DNA from: Neoceratodus forsteri
Lineage: Eukaryota; Chordata; Ceratodontiformes; Ceratodontidae
Length of the DNA: 64,000 nucleotides
Direction of reading: 5' to 3'
Assembly (NCBI GenBank): GCA_016271365.2
Contig: CM057452.1
Location: forward strand, 1,242,757,001-1,242,821,000
Part shown: in pieces, positions 30,496-42,700 of the stretch
How positions within the stretch are numbered: the first letter of the stretch is position 1
Layout: every line of letters begins with the position of its first letter
Program-made: the position numbers and the translations under genes
Notes under the pieces: generated by a model
Database searches by the model: none
What the model was told of the DNA's origin: nothing
The model's input: only the letters and a program-made list of their open reading frames with translations

Positions 30496-33400
30496 AGTTC
30501 AAGTTCAAGTTTATTGCAGGAATAACTCCATTGAGTAAGCTCTTTCACAAGGAGGTACTGAGACAAATATCAGGAGTACAAGCAAGTAGCAGCATAGTAT
30601 ACATACAATAATACATAATCCAAGAAGCAACAAAGGATATATACACACATAATACAGGCAGTAAGAGTAGATACAATCTGAGAGAAAAAGAAAAAAAAAG
30701 ATTCAGTAGATAATGCCGTCATAGTAAACAGTAGATGACAAAGGCCATGAGGGAACAATATGCACATCAGAAATAACAAAAATGGAACATAGAGGAGTAA
30801 CTGACGGTGGCTGAACTAAGGCAATAAGTAAAGTGCATGGCTTAAGGGGTATACCAGTTTTGTAGAAAGAAGGCCACGATAGAATACATTTAGTACTGGT
30901 GTACTGGTAGTGCAAAGCTGGAGTACAAGAATAGACTGGGAGAGGAGCTGGGGACTCGATAATAGGGATGGATGAGAGGATGGAGTAGCAGAATGAGGGA
31001 GAGAGGGAAGAAGAAAAAGGGAGGGTGGGGGAGTGTTGTGGTAGAACTGAAGAAGAAGAAGAAGGGAGTGTAGGGGCAGATGAGTTGTGGTAGAACTAAG
31101 GGGTATAGAATATGGACAGAGCACCAACAAGGGAGAGATTAACAGCAGCCAGAATTACAGTTGTCAGTTGCACATTTCTTTAACTAGTCTCATGGTTAGG
31201 ATTTTAAAGGTGTTAACAGATGTGAGGCAAGTAATCTTCAGGGTAGATTGTAGATTGTTCCAATCGGCAGGTGGGGTATGGGAGATGGCAGGTTTGTGAA
31301 TGGAAGTACGAGTCCTGGTGACATCTAGATACAAGAAATCAGACTTCCTAAGGGAGTAGGTACATCAGGAGATGTGGACAAGGGAAAGTAAGTAGTCTGG
31401 GAGCTTTTTCAAAGGAATGTTTAGCGTCCAGATGCCCTAGTGTAACAAGCGCCTGGTAACAAGGGAGGTCTAGCCAACAGACACATAAAGATCACGATTG
31501 TGGGTACTAAATGAGGCATTAGTGATGATTTGTATGGCTCAGTGATAAAGGATGTCCAGTTTGTGTAGACTGGTGACCGTGGTGATTTTGTATATTAGAT
31601 CACCATAATCAAGTAGGGATAAGAAAGTGTATTAGACAAGACTGACTCTAGTCTCCTGTGGAAAGAGTGATCTATTTCAATAGAATAAATCTAGTCTGGA
31701 TTTTAACTTAGTGGTGAGGGAGTCAGTATGGGTGCTAAATGAGAGGTTGCAGTCCAGCCATATGCCTAAATATTTGAACTCAGCCACTGATTCGAGGCGT
31801 TCCCCTAGGAGGGTAATAACAGGTGCATTTGTCTGGGATGAGAAGGAGTGGACATTGTTGGGGGTGAAAAACATGGCCTTGGCTTTTTTTTTTTTTTATT
31901 AATAGCAACTTCTGATTGATGAGATTGTGTTCAAGACATGAGAAGATGGCTTGCAGTTCTACACTAACTTCAGACATGGTTGGCTTAGATGAATACAGAA
32001 CTGTGTTGTCTGCAAAGAAGTGTAGCTTACAGGTGCCAATGTTAGAGTCAAGGTTACTGATATAGATGGAACAGAGGATTGGGCCTAAAATGGAGCCCTG
32101 GAGTACACCTCTGACAATTGGAAGGAGAGCTGAGAAGAGACCGTCTGCTTTAGTTTTCTTTACTCGTCCTGACAGAGAGCAGGTGAACCACAGTGAGGTG
32201 GCGCCTATGAATTTGTTTGCATCATGGGCAGTAATCCAGTCATTCGTGACTTTTGCATTGGCAGTGATGGTAATATGATTAGAACTAAAACCTGACTGAC
32301 CAGGGTTGAGGAGGGACTATCATTTGAGGTGGTGCTTAAGCTGGTTGTGTATTAGTTTCTTGTATATTTTAGAAAGTGTAGGCAGGATAGAGATTGGCCT
32401 ATAATTATTTAGGTCAAAAGGGTCACCTGCTTTGAAAAGAGGGATTATGTGCACTACTTTTCAGTAGGTGGGTACTGAGGCAGTATCTATGGAGGGGTTG
32501 AATAAGTGTAGTATGGGGGCAGTAAGATATGGTAACCTAGTTTGAGCAAGGATGGAGCAAGCCCTTCCTCACCACTGGACTGCCTGGTGTCCAGCTTGAT
32601 AAGGAGATTCTCAACATCTTTGAAGGAAACATGCTGGAGCTAGAAGCAGGGGACAGAAGGAGGCACTGGCTGGAAGGTAATAGCTTGGACACTGTTGGCT
32701 ACACTGGCGTAAGGGTAGGAGTCAAATGCCAATCCGGCAGCGGCGAAGTACATGTTCAAGTCATGAAGGATCTGGTTACGATCCTCAACAACCACACCAT
32801 TAGTGATGACTTTAGTGGGAAAGAAGGAAGTGGATTGGTGGCCTTCTATTGATTTGATAACCTTCCACTGTTTAACTGAATTGCCTTCTGCCTGCTATGG
32901 GAAGTGATATAGAAGTTAGACTTTGCGGTTTGTTTGAGTTTGATACATGCATTCCTTACAGCTCTGAAGATCTGCCAATCAGAAGGTGATCTGGTGTGTC
33001 TGGCATGAGACCATAGTTTATCATGATTGGCGAGTGCTGCTTTCAGGTCGGGTGGAAACTAAGGCTGGGAGAACTTACAAGCTCTGATTTTTACTATGGG
33101 GGCATGTTTATTAGCCAGGTGTATGATTTTATCATTAAATATCTGTACAGCCTCATCAGCTGCCTTGGCAAGGTAGAGCCCTTGCCAGCTTACATTTCTT
33201 AGGTCCGCCAAGTAGTAGTCAAGGCTAAATTTGCAGAAGAAATGCTTTGATAAGAGTCTGGGTAACATGCAGACCTTTGGGTGGGCCCTGGTGCAGACCA
33301 CAAGCTCATGGTCCCTCAGATCATTATGAAAGATGGCAGACTGTAGAATTTTATGGGGATGGTTGGTTAGGATGATGTCAAGAAGAGAGCTATTTACAGG

Positions 33401-33626
33401 GTTAGCAGTGTTTGTCCTGGTTGATTCAGTGATGGTTTGAGTGAGTCTGAGGTCATCACTGAGATTTTTGAGCTGGTTGGATTTTGAAGAGAGCCAGTCC
33501 ATATTTAGGTCCCCAAGAATGATTGTTCCATTTTCAGAGGAGGTGGCCCAGGTCACCTGATCTATCAACCAGAAACTAGGACTACTATATAGATTAAACA
33601 GCCACCTCCTCCCAGAGTCCAGAATT
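30496..33626 (-). mobile_element. second L2-like LINE, inserted head-to-tail inside the first
   Basis: On the minus strand the 5' end reads an endonuclease (33626-33059) with TIILGDLNMDWL, SSLLDIILTNHPHK and NDLRDHELVVC. Downstream RT remnants include GVLQGSILGPILCSIYISNL and LHFFADNTVLYS (motif C altered from FADD to FADN) at about 32115-31985, and then KYLGIWLDCNLSFSTH (31874-31677). The 3' end is a short (TTGAAC)n-like tail at 30495-30510. A possible 7-bp duplication ACCTTCA lies at 30489-30495 and 33627-33633. The element is 5' truncated within the endonuclease. It is a different subfamily from its host. Confidence 0.82.
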
Positions 33627-33633
33627 ACCTTCA

Positions 33634-34140
33634 CAAACAGTGTACTAATACCTAAACTCGCTTATGCTCCCCTGTTCTGCAGTCCCTTGGCAAATCTGGG
33701 AGTAATAGGCTCCAATTGCTCTATCACAAAATAGGCAGATTCACCGTGATGGCCCATCCTAGCAAGCACCATTGTGAGGTGCTGGCCTCCCTTATCAGGC
33801 AGTCTTTAGAACAAAGGCTTCAATGCTGTGTACTATGTACTGCTTACAAACTCACTTCCTCTCACCATCCTTCTGGTCTGCTAGGCTTACTTGTCCCCAA
33901 GAGGCCCCATAGAATACTATGAAACTCCAACAAAAAATTGCTGGAGGTGCCAAGGGTCAGGACTTCAATGGGGAGCAATTAATTTGCCTACTCAGCTCCC
34001 AATCTTTAGAATGCCCTACCAGAACACCTACAAGTGGCAAATTCTTTAGACAGCTTCAAAAAGGGGATAAAAGTGTACTGCCTAGAAAAATATCTCTGTA
34101 CATGTTATCATTGCTCTACTTCTATTCACTCAATATAATC
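33634..34140 (+). mobile_element. L2-like LINE, C-terminal part (right half of the split element)
   Basis: Plus-strand reading gives LIPKLAYAPLFC, RFTVMAHPSKHHCEVLA, QRLQCCVLCTAYKL, then a shift to APNLXNALPEHLQVA and FKRGLKVYCLEKYL. In L2 elements the corresponding blocks are the LYNSLP and TFKRxLKTYLF region of the C-terminus. It is in the right order and on the right strand to continue 29655-30495. A UTR may extend a little beyond 34140. Confidence 0.75.
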
Positions 34141-34664
34141 AAGGCCCCTACTTTTCTGTGTCACATTAGGACCATGTTCTGCGGCAAGAATACAATTTGT
34201 GGCAGAACTTCTGCGGCAGTGGTTTGTAATTTCTGTGGAAGTTCTGCAGCACAAATGAACTACCACATCACAGTGTCAGTTTGTCATCCTGACTTCACAT
34301 CCATGGCAATGGATATAGCAATCAGGATGGGGAAAGCACAGTAACACTAGTTCAAAAAATAACAGACTTATAGAAATAATTTTATGCCTAGAAAAGCAAA
34401 AAAATATCTATCCCTTAAGGTCTTAGCCCGTTTGCATAAATGAAATACACAGAGGGGACCTTATGTAATAAATAAGGTATTTCTATACTCATGCTCTCTA
34501 TGCCACTCATGAGGTTCCCGCTGTGTATCACTTATATATTTATAAGTGCTGTCTACACAAGTCATGAGGTTTCCACTGTGTATCAGTTATATATCTATAT
34601 GCAGTCTGTAACATACATACAAATGTATGTATGTGTGTGTGTATATAGTGAGAGATTATATGTA

Positions 34665-34720
<56 letters not shown>

Positions 34721-35964
34721 ATTTTTAAATGTCCATGAAATTGTATCCCCATTCATACAGGTCCATTTAAAATGGAATAAATAGAAAAGAGGAAATACTG
34801 CAAAACTAATTTTTCATGCCGATCTGCTTCCCCTGACACACTACATAACACCATCAAGTCATGACATGCATGTGAACTCATTGTGAGATAAAGCTCTCCA
34901 GCCCATCACAATATGTCCCCTATGTGATAGAACACTGCACCATACTTACCAGGCTCAGAGTAGTGATGTTTTCCCCCAATCCTTGTGCTGCCCAGCCAAC
35001 TCCCAGAGCTAATTTCTGAACCTGAGTTGCCAGCATGGGAACACAACATGCTACCCTCTGGCCCAACAGCTGGCCCTGCACACATTTCTCCATGACTTTT
35101 AGGTAATTCTAGCAACCAATAACAACATGTAATCAATAACCCTGGAAAAATGTGTACATCGCAATTATTTATTTAAGAGGTCTATTCTTTCAACAGATCT
35201 ACACATTATTATATTCCACTTTTCTGGGTATAATTACTTTATTTTTCTTAAAAATTACAGGTTAATTCATTTTATCAATTATTCATTTCAGGTGCCATCT
35301 CTATACCTTAAAGGCAAAAATAAGTGTGTATAAAGTAAGGTATGGACTTAACAGGTCTATGCTGTTGTCAATGTTTTGTTTAAGCTGGTCCTAGTGTAAT
35401 AACATAAGACTGAAAATTGTGTTAGGATGTAGTGCAGGTTGAGCAAATATTACTGTGCCTGTTGTGCTGTGCCACCACCTCAGGCAGTGGGAGCTGTGGT
35501 AGATAAGTGACTATTCATTTCTGTGGCAGAATGCAGCTATTTCATTAGCTAATGTATGATGTGATAGCACTGATAACATCGTATGCCGAGCATAGAGTGG
35601 GTTTGGATATAAAAAGAGGGGAAGGGAACCAAATTCCTTGGATAAACGGAAAAGCTAATAAAGAATTAGCAAGAACAGTGAATTCTGAGGCACTGCAGAA
35701 GTTCTGCGGTAGGTTGGAAATTCTGCACAAAATTCTGCTGCCACAGAATTCTAGGGGTCTTGAATATAATGTACCTACTACTGTATGCTTGCTTAATTTA
35801 ATGTGTTGTATCTGTGATGTTAACTGCTGAGACATCGAGTGCTGTTTACCTACATGTCTACTGATATTAATCCATGTCAGTTCTCTCATTCTTCCTATGT
35901 AATAGCACTTGCCATGATTGCTTGATTGTATAAATGTCCAAAATAAAATGTTACCCATAACTGT
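34141..35964. other. unassigned DNA with small tandem and simple repeats
   Basis: No gene seen. Two ~64-bp direct copies at 34500-34627 share CATGAGGTTYCC-CTGTGTATCA-TTATATA. A (TG)n(TA)n run covers 34661-34718 and accounts for an apparent plus-strand ORF of V/C/Y/I residues. Sequences rich in TTCTGCGGCA at 34175-34250 and 35690-35750 look alike and may be pieces of one old repeat. Confidence 0.4.
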
Positions 35965-36237
35965 CATTAATTCCGGGTTTCTCCTGAAAAAAGGACCTTG
36001 GTCACATTGAGTTCACCCGGTTACCAAAACAAAATAAATAAGTAAATAAGTTTGGAAATATGAGCACTGAATGAGCTTGGCACATCCCCCAGACCAGGGT
36101 TAGATTCACACAGTCTTCACTTGCATAATGTGTGACTCTGAGCAAGTCATTTAACCGTCCCAGTGCTCTGTGGTCACCCCTGAAAACAGGCACTTGTGCC
36201 TAGTGGGCCTTTCCTGGTTACCATAGAATAATAAATA
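35965..36237 (+). mobile_element. two adjacent tRNA-derived SINE copies
   Basis: A 3' fragment at 35965-36052 (CTCCTGAAAAAAGG, CACCCGGTTACCAAAA, AATAAATAAGTAAATAAG tail) is followed directly by a longer copy at 36053-36237. The longer copy has AGACCAGGGTTAGATTCACA, TTCACTTGCATAATGTGTGA, GAGCAAGTCATTTAACCGTC, CACCCCTGAAAACAGGCACT and CCTGGTTACCATAGAATAAT. The second probably landed in the A-rich tail of the first, a common pattern for SINEs. Confidence 0.78.
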
Positions 36238-37534
36238 CATACATGTATTAGTGCCATGTTAGTAGCACTATAGATAGGGTTGAGCAGGCACTTTAATGTT
36301 AAACCTCAAATTTTGCACTTCAATAACTTTGCAATCATTTGTCTGATTTGCTTGAAATCTTACATGCGCAGTCTTGTATGAAAGATCTCTGTATCTGGCA
36401 AGTTTTGTTCCAGTCAGATGTGTGGTTGAGGAGCAGCAGAATGTCAAAAAGTGTGAAAAATCCTCACCTTTTTGCAAATCCTTTGCTCATCTGTACAGGC
36501 TTTTTTGTGGTAAGGGTGTAACATTATCATGGTATATGAGGACTGGATCACTGAAGTGCCTTCTGAAAGTCTGGTAAAAAATATTAATCTGTTCAAAAGT
36601 CAATAAACTTTTTTAGTTTCCCATTATAACCTATGGGAAAAATATATGTGCAGCATGAACACTTACACTAAAGCCGCTTTTAGTGTTGTGCATGGCTTTT
36701 TTACTTTTGTGCTTCTGCCATCTTGTTTTCCATTAACAGCGGCAAAAAAACACTGTAATTCAAAAAATACTGCCCCTTGGTAAACACCAATAGTTGTGTT
36801 TACATAATCAGGGCCCTAGGAACATGATCCTGACATTAGTTTTTAAAAATAATGCCTTGAAATATGGTTTCTCAGGTTTTTCCACCATTTCCCAACTTTT
36901 GGGAAAGTTCCATGGAATTTTAAACAAGTATCTTGGACTTTCACAAACATTTGTGCTAAACCTTCACAAATTCACAAAATTTTCATGCAATTCCACAGAA
37001 CTTTTCGTGCAACTACACACTCCAAAACAACAGTTTGTTTGCCATTTCATAACCAAAGAATGCTACCAACTTTTGGCTGAAACTTGCAGGGCAGCAAGGG
37101 CTTGCACCACAGACGTGCCTTTTGCCAACTTGTTGAAAACATATACAATGGTTCCATAGTTATAACATTATGAAGTTTTGAAATTTCCCATAGGATAACA
37201 TTGTGGCATTGGTGCCACCTCTTGATGGCTATATCTTGAAAATGGTTTGATATACAGATTTTTCACTAAGTGGATATTAAGCAAGCATTGATGTTGCTAG
37301 GTCATGATTAGAACTGTGGTGGAATTTTTTCCAAAGTTCCTATGGTTACTGAGATATTGCCACATTTGCAGCACAAGGATTACCTGGAATGGCTGTAGGC
37401 CTGCTCTATGTCTCTATACTCTCTGGGCCCTGTGCTCCCACATATGGATCCTATTATGCAATAATGGGAGTGTAGGGCCATACATGATGCAGTAGTGGGA
37501 GTGCAGAGCCTGGAGGGCTCTGTGCTCACACAGG
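36238..37534. other. unassigned DNA
   Basis: AT-rich with no recognised element. A short frame at 36794-37159 (121 residues, plus) has no motif and unremarkable composition. Confidence 0.3.
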
Positions 37535-38110
37535 GACATGCAAGATCATTAAACTATCTCTACAGTTATATATAGATGGGGGGGCCCTGCCCTCCCACAT
37601 GAAAATCAGAGACAATTAGAAAATGTATGCATGACAAGCAACTCTGCACTTTCTCAAAAAGAAGGGAAATTCATTGCAACTCTTTTAATGCATCAGTTAG
37701 GGTTGTCATTACAGTGACAAAAATTTGGAAATTCAATGTTAAGGTTACCAACCCTACCAACCCCACCCCCACCACCCTCCACACGCCAATAAGAGATAGA
37801 AGTTGGGGTGTTCCAAGACATGCAAGATCATTAAAATGTCTCTACACTTATATATAGATTGGAGCACAGGACCCAAAGGGCCCTACACTCAAACTTGAAA
37901 ATCAGAGGCAATTACAAAATATATGCACAATGGGAGCGCAGTGCCAGGAGGGTCCTCCGCACCCACAACCAAATACGAATAACATTACACTTTCTCAAAA
38001 AGATTGGAAATCCATTGCAAAAAACTCCATTAATGCATCAGTTAGGGTTGTCATTACAGCAACAACAATTTGGGAATTTGATGGTAGGGTTACCAACCCT
38101 ACCACCTCCC
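37535..38110. repeat. direct duplication of a ~270-320-bp unit
   Basis: GACATGCAAGATCATTAAA appears at 37544 and 37817. After each come CTCTACA-TTATATATAGAT, GAAAATCAGAG-CAATTA, CACTTTCTCAAAAAGA, GCATCAGTTAGGGTTGTCAT and GGTTACCAACCCTACCA. The second copy runs into the palindrome at 38015-38387, so the left arm of that palindrome belongs to the duplicated unit. Confidence 0.75.
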
Positions 38111-38387
38111 AATCCCCTTCCCTTCACACACCAACAGGTGTCAGGGCGTGCCTTGGGATAGTTGGTCCTAACTCTCACCCCAGTTTCCTATACTGTACTA
38201 TCTCAGCTTCCTTACAAATGGAATGGGCTGAAAGTTAGGGTTGATGACCCCAAGGCACACCCAGATGCATGTTGGTGTGTGAAGGGTGAGGGTGGGGGGT
38301 GCTAGGTTGTAAACCTTAACATAAAATTCTAAACCTTTGTCACCATAGTGACAACCCTAACTGATGCATTAATGGAGTTTTTTTGCA
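38015..38387. repeat. ~370-bp palindrome (foldback element)
   Basis: The left arm, from TTGCAAAAAACTCCATTAAT through CATCAGTTAGGGTTGTCA and CCTTCACACACCAACA, is repeated in inverted order on the right, ending ATTAATGGAGTTTTTTTGCA. The fold centre is near 38200. It shares GTGCCTTGGG-T and CTCACCCCA blocks with 10231-10560. An AT run begins right after its end. Confidence 0.82.
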
Positions 38388-38390
38388 GTA

Positions 38391-38399
38391 TTATATATA

Positions 38400-38442
<43 letters not shown>
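38391..38442. repeat. (AT)n microsatellite
   Basis: About 50 bases of almost pure AT dinucleotide between two palindromes. Confidence 0.95.
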
Positions 38443-38443
<1 letters not shown>

Positions 38444-38600
38444 GGGATATGATATGACTCGACTGAGATATTATATTTATCTTCACGAGGTTAATGATAT
38501 CATGATATCTCGCAAGTGGCGGCCACGAGTGAGATATCATGATGTCATTGGCCCTCGAGTGAAGATAAATATGATATCTTCAGTCGTACATGTCATATTC
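38443..38600. repeat. ~158-bp palindrome centred at GTGGC/GGCCAC
   Basis: The left arm (GATATGACTCGACTGAGATA, ATTTATCTTCACGAGG, ATGATATCATGATATCTCGC) is mirrored on the right (GAGATATCATGATGTCAT, CTCGAGTGAAGATAAATA, ATCTTCAGTCGTACATGTCA). The spacer at the centre is almost nil, so a cruciform is feasible. It is probably a small foldback MITE. Confidence 0.85.
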
Positions 38601-38929
38601 GGTTTATACTATGTATGTTTTGGGCTGCATTCAACAAAGCTCCAAATGTGCACTTAATACATTGCACTACATAGAGATGTTAGCTGTTTCAACACAAATC
38701 TGCAGTATGTCTATCAGCACAACAGATGCATATGTTGTTTAAAAATATATATGTAGTTGATCCTGCTACTTTAAAATTATTATGCCAAAATGTGTCTGGA
38801 TTCTGGCTAACCTTGCCCTGACCACCCTAATACAACTCTCTATAGCCCCTCCCCTCAAAAGAGTAGATTACATATATTCTTAATAAAATTGTTTCATGTT
38901 GCTGCAGTAAACTCATTGAATAATACATA
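38601..38929. other. unassigned; one GTTGATCCTGC motif at 38756
   Basis: AT-rich sequence between palindromes. GTAGTTGATCCTGCTAC at about 38754-38770 echoes the motif found four times in the next palindrome. Confidence 0.35.
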
Positions 38930-39533
38930 TCTGGCTGATCCTGCCTACATCTTAACATAAATAATTAAATATAAACATATCTGGTTGATCCTGTGACTTC
39001 CTTTCACCCATTGACCAATCAGAACGCATTGAAATGTAGCGCGACCGAAAGGAACAATATTGAAATCTCAGTTACTTTCAATTATACACAGCCTGTGCTG
39101 TAAATTGCTCAAAACTGTAACGCTTTCCTAATACTGGCTAGCCTTAACAGAAGAAGCTGCCAACAACAGTAAGAGAAGAGCTTAGTGAGTCAGCAGCTTC
39201 AGAACAGCAGACTTGGGTGTGAGCATGCGCTATGGCAACTCGACACTGGCGCTTGCCTGTTGTGTCTGAAGCTGCCGACCACCGCTTCTTCTCTACTGTT
39301 GTCGGCAGCTTCTGTTAAATATAGCCAGTATTAGGAAAGCGTTATAGTTTTTGAGCAATTTACAGCACAGGCTGTATAATTGAAAGTAACTGAGATTTCA
39401 TTATTGTTCCGCTCTGTCACGCTACATTTCAATGCGCGTCTGATCGGTCAATGGGTGAAAGGAAGTCGAGGATCAACCAGATATGTTTAAATTTAATTAT
39501 TTGTGTTAAGATGTAGGCAGGATCAACCAGATG
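38930..39533. repeat. ~600-bp palindrome with repeated CTGGTTGATCCTG motif
   Basis: The left arm runs from ATCTGGCTGATCCTGCCTAC through ATCTGGTTGATCCTG, CCCATTGACCAATCAGA, CAATTATACACAGCCTGTGC and GAAGCTGCCAACAACAGTA. The right arm repeats these in inverted order and ends GGATCAACCAGATGG. The unpaired centre is about 39175-39270. Each arm carries the CTGGYTGATCCTG motif twice, about 62 bp apart. No ORF is present. It is a foldback transposon of unknown superfamily. Confidence 0.85.
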
Positions 39534-39754
39534 GAAGAGATGTGTGGTTTTTTTGGGGAGTTACTTGTACAGGGCAGAGGAAAGAGAGATAGGTGTCTGA
39601 TGAAAAGTGAAACACTTTCACTTTCATCAGGATGACGATAGAACGTGGAGATAAATGTATGACGATAGAACATGAAGATAACAATGTTATCTTCACTGGG
39701 CAGTCTAGATATCATTTTTATCCTTGTATTTATCCTAAAACATACGTTGTATAA

Positions 39755-39789
<35 letters not shown>

Positions 39790-39795
39790 TATTCA
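39534..39795. repeat. short hairpin and (AT)n run
   Basis: CTGATGAAAAGTGAAA at 39597-39612 pairs with TTTCACTTTCATCAG at 39617-39631 as a compact hairpin. AGATAACAATGTTATCT lies at 39677-39693. An AT dinucleotide run covers 39756-39788. The CATGAAGATAA-type sequence recalls the palindrome at 38443-38600. Confidence 0.6.
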
Positions 39796-42700
39796 TGTAT
39801 ATATACATGCATATAGCTATCATGGTTAACATTCTTGCAGCTTGCAGTTACAGGTTATTTATGAGATTGTTGCAGTTACATGGAATTTAATTATGACATG
39901 TCTTTACCATGACAACAACCAGCATTTTTTGTTTACTGTGCCTCTTGCACTACATTAGTCAAAAGAAACACATTATATTGCTTTTCTAGTAAGCAGAGTG
40001 CTATACAATTTTAGAGGGTAGATATAAAAGGAGTTTGTGAACTGTAAATGTTTTGTCTTATGTACAGTCATTCTTGTTTGTCAAGTAGTTCCTGCTTTTT
40101 TTTTCTCATGATATGGTGAAGTGAACCTTTGTGCTTCCTGTAAGTTATCCTCATCCCATATTTCTTATCCTTCTGGCATTTTTTTCATTGAAGACATTTC
40201 CATCCATTTGCAATATTTCCTGTATCTCTAGTGCATGGAGTGTATTTCCTCTGAAATATTATCTCAAAAAACAGCCCTTGTAGTTACTGTAGAAATTGTA
40301 CCACTAAACAACTCCATATGTGAGGTAATGTTTCTTTCTAGTGTTACATCTGCAGCAGTCATACTACAGAACCTGCACCACACAGTGCATCTGTACATAC
40401 ATGAGTTGGCCAGGAGGGCATGCATGCATGCATGTTTGTGTGTGTGTGTGTGTGTGTGTGTCTCAGGGAGAGAGAGAGGGATTTTCTATCTCCTCTCCTA
40501 TTGTACTGGGATTTATCCATATGAGAGATTTTCTTGACTTCAGTGCCCTACTTGTTTTCTTTCAGGACATATTTCTTCATTCCCTTGAGTCATTATCTCT
40601 TTTTCTGAAACTTCTGGTAGTGCAGAACACAGCTCAAGGCACAGAGACCAAATATTCATAAAGATGAATAAATATGCTGAAGACAGAATGAACCCAAATT
40701 GCATATGCAAGACATTCATAGTTGAACAATGAAAATGTACCGTGTAAACAAATGTAAAACCAAATGAAAGGAACAGGGTCACAACAATTACTTCTACTTT
40801 CATATGCTCGTACTGCTTGAAAGTAAAACTGTGTTACAGTAGATATACTGTTTGATTCAAGGCAGCCACAGCAAGAAACATTGTAAATGGGTGGAAAATG
40901 GTTCATGTCTTTCAAGATGCTAGATGCTGATAAATGTTATATTGCTGGACTGTACAAGTGATGGAAACAGTTCTTTAAGATTTATGTTTTGCATTAGGTT
41001 TACTTCAGTGCTGACCACAATAGTTCTCTGGTATGGTTATACTGTACACAACAGTAAACCATTAAACAGCAACTTTTTATCCACAGCTTTAGTTTGGCTC
41101 TCATACTGTAGCTCATGAGAGGAGGAAAAATAGGCACTGTCCTTCAATAATATATTTAAAATGTTAGACTACAATACACTGTTTATGTCAGACATCAAAG
41201 AGCTTCATGTAGTGGTGATATGCTTTGATGTCAGAAGGAGTTTTCATGTGGCAGAATGACAGCTTGATGCTTTGGGAGTCATGTGACTCAATATTGCCCG
41301 AGAATCCATGCCAGTGCCATGGCAACAGATTCCAGTATCTGTCAAAAGCATGTAATCAAACATAGTTTGATGGAAAAAGATTCTGTCCTGGCTTTCTTGT
41401 GCAGAAACAAGATAATAATGGCTAACTATTGCATGATTCCAGTGATAACCATCAGTGCTAACCTGAATCGGATAAACTGTCTTCACATCATTCATCTGTT
41501 TAAAAAATATGTTCTTCTTGGAACCTAACCAAGTATATTTTGGAAAACAAGATCTACAGTATGTAGCATTCATTTTCAGGGTTGCTACTGTAAGTCTTTA
41601 TCTAAGAGGTTTAATAAAATGCTATTCACTATTTTATGAATCATCCACAATTATATGTAAAAGCAAGGGAAGTCAATATTATGAATGGAGGGTTTTCTGT
41701 GCACTGAAATTGTTGATAGTAGGACTTTGTTGATTGTCAACTAGATTTAATTGTTAGGTTTTCATTTTTGCAGCTTTAACCATTTCCCGTGAATAATCGT
41801 GTACACAGTCATTTGTTAATTTTCAGGCACAGTCCCAAGTGAGACTAAAAAAATATAATGGCTTCTAATTTGCATAGCAGCCTGTAGACAACTGTTAGAC
41901 AAAGAGTGCAGTAAATGTGGGATCACATGTAATGATAGCCATCATTAAATGGACTTACAGTATTAGTCAGAGTTTAAAGGCTAGTAATCACATGGTCCTC
42001 AGCTCAATGAGTTGCCGTACACTTAACCATTGTGGTCCTCAGCTCCATGAGTTGCACTACACTGTGTTAAGCTATTGGAGGAGGCACTGGTGTCATGAGA
42101 ATGTGTAGACAAACTTTGTGAAGGGTTCCACACATATTGCCATACAACCACAACCCTGAAAGAGCCACTGGGGGGTATTTTCTTTAATCATGCATTTGGG
42201 AATCTCTTTCTTTCTTCTTTCTTTGATGTGTACATATTGGTGAGCTTCTGTACTTTCCTCTATGGCATTCTTCCTTAATGCTAAGCAAACTGTTCCCCCT
42301 CCACTAGTCACTCAGCTGTCACTGACTGATCCATATGACTGATGCATTGTGAGGAGGGAGTGACTGATCAATCAGGATACTATTATTACCTCCCAGCACT
42401 GTGGAACAGTTTTGTACAAGAGGCAGTTTTCTTATTTTGTCCATAAAGGGACCTCTACTGATTCAGAATTGGGAAGAGGGAATGTCTACAGATGCTGTTG
42501 GACAGAGGAAGAGGGAACCTTAATAAGTATCTGCAATTAATACTTACAATCCACCCCCACCCCCACCCCCATCACAGGGCAAGGATTCAGGGATCAGGGA
42601 CACTGATCTTATATTGTTTTGCCCTTTAGACGGATCGTGTGGTCAGATTTAGGAGGAGGATGGATTCATGAAGATGTTGTTGGAAGAGGACCAGGAAATA

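Noticed and set aside
34491..34752. ORFs rich in V/C/Y/I or T/H/I
   Set aside because: Direct translations of the (TG)n(TA)n microsatellite.
39517..39531. 18S rRNA gene
   Set aside because: Only 15 bases match the 18S 5' end and nothing downstream continues. It is kept only as a motif observation.
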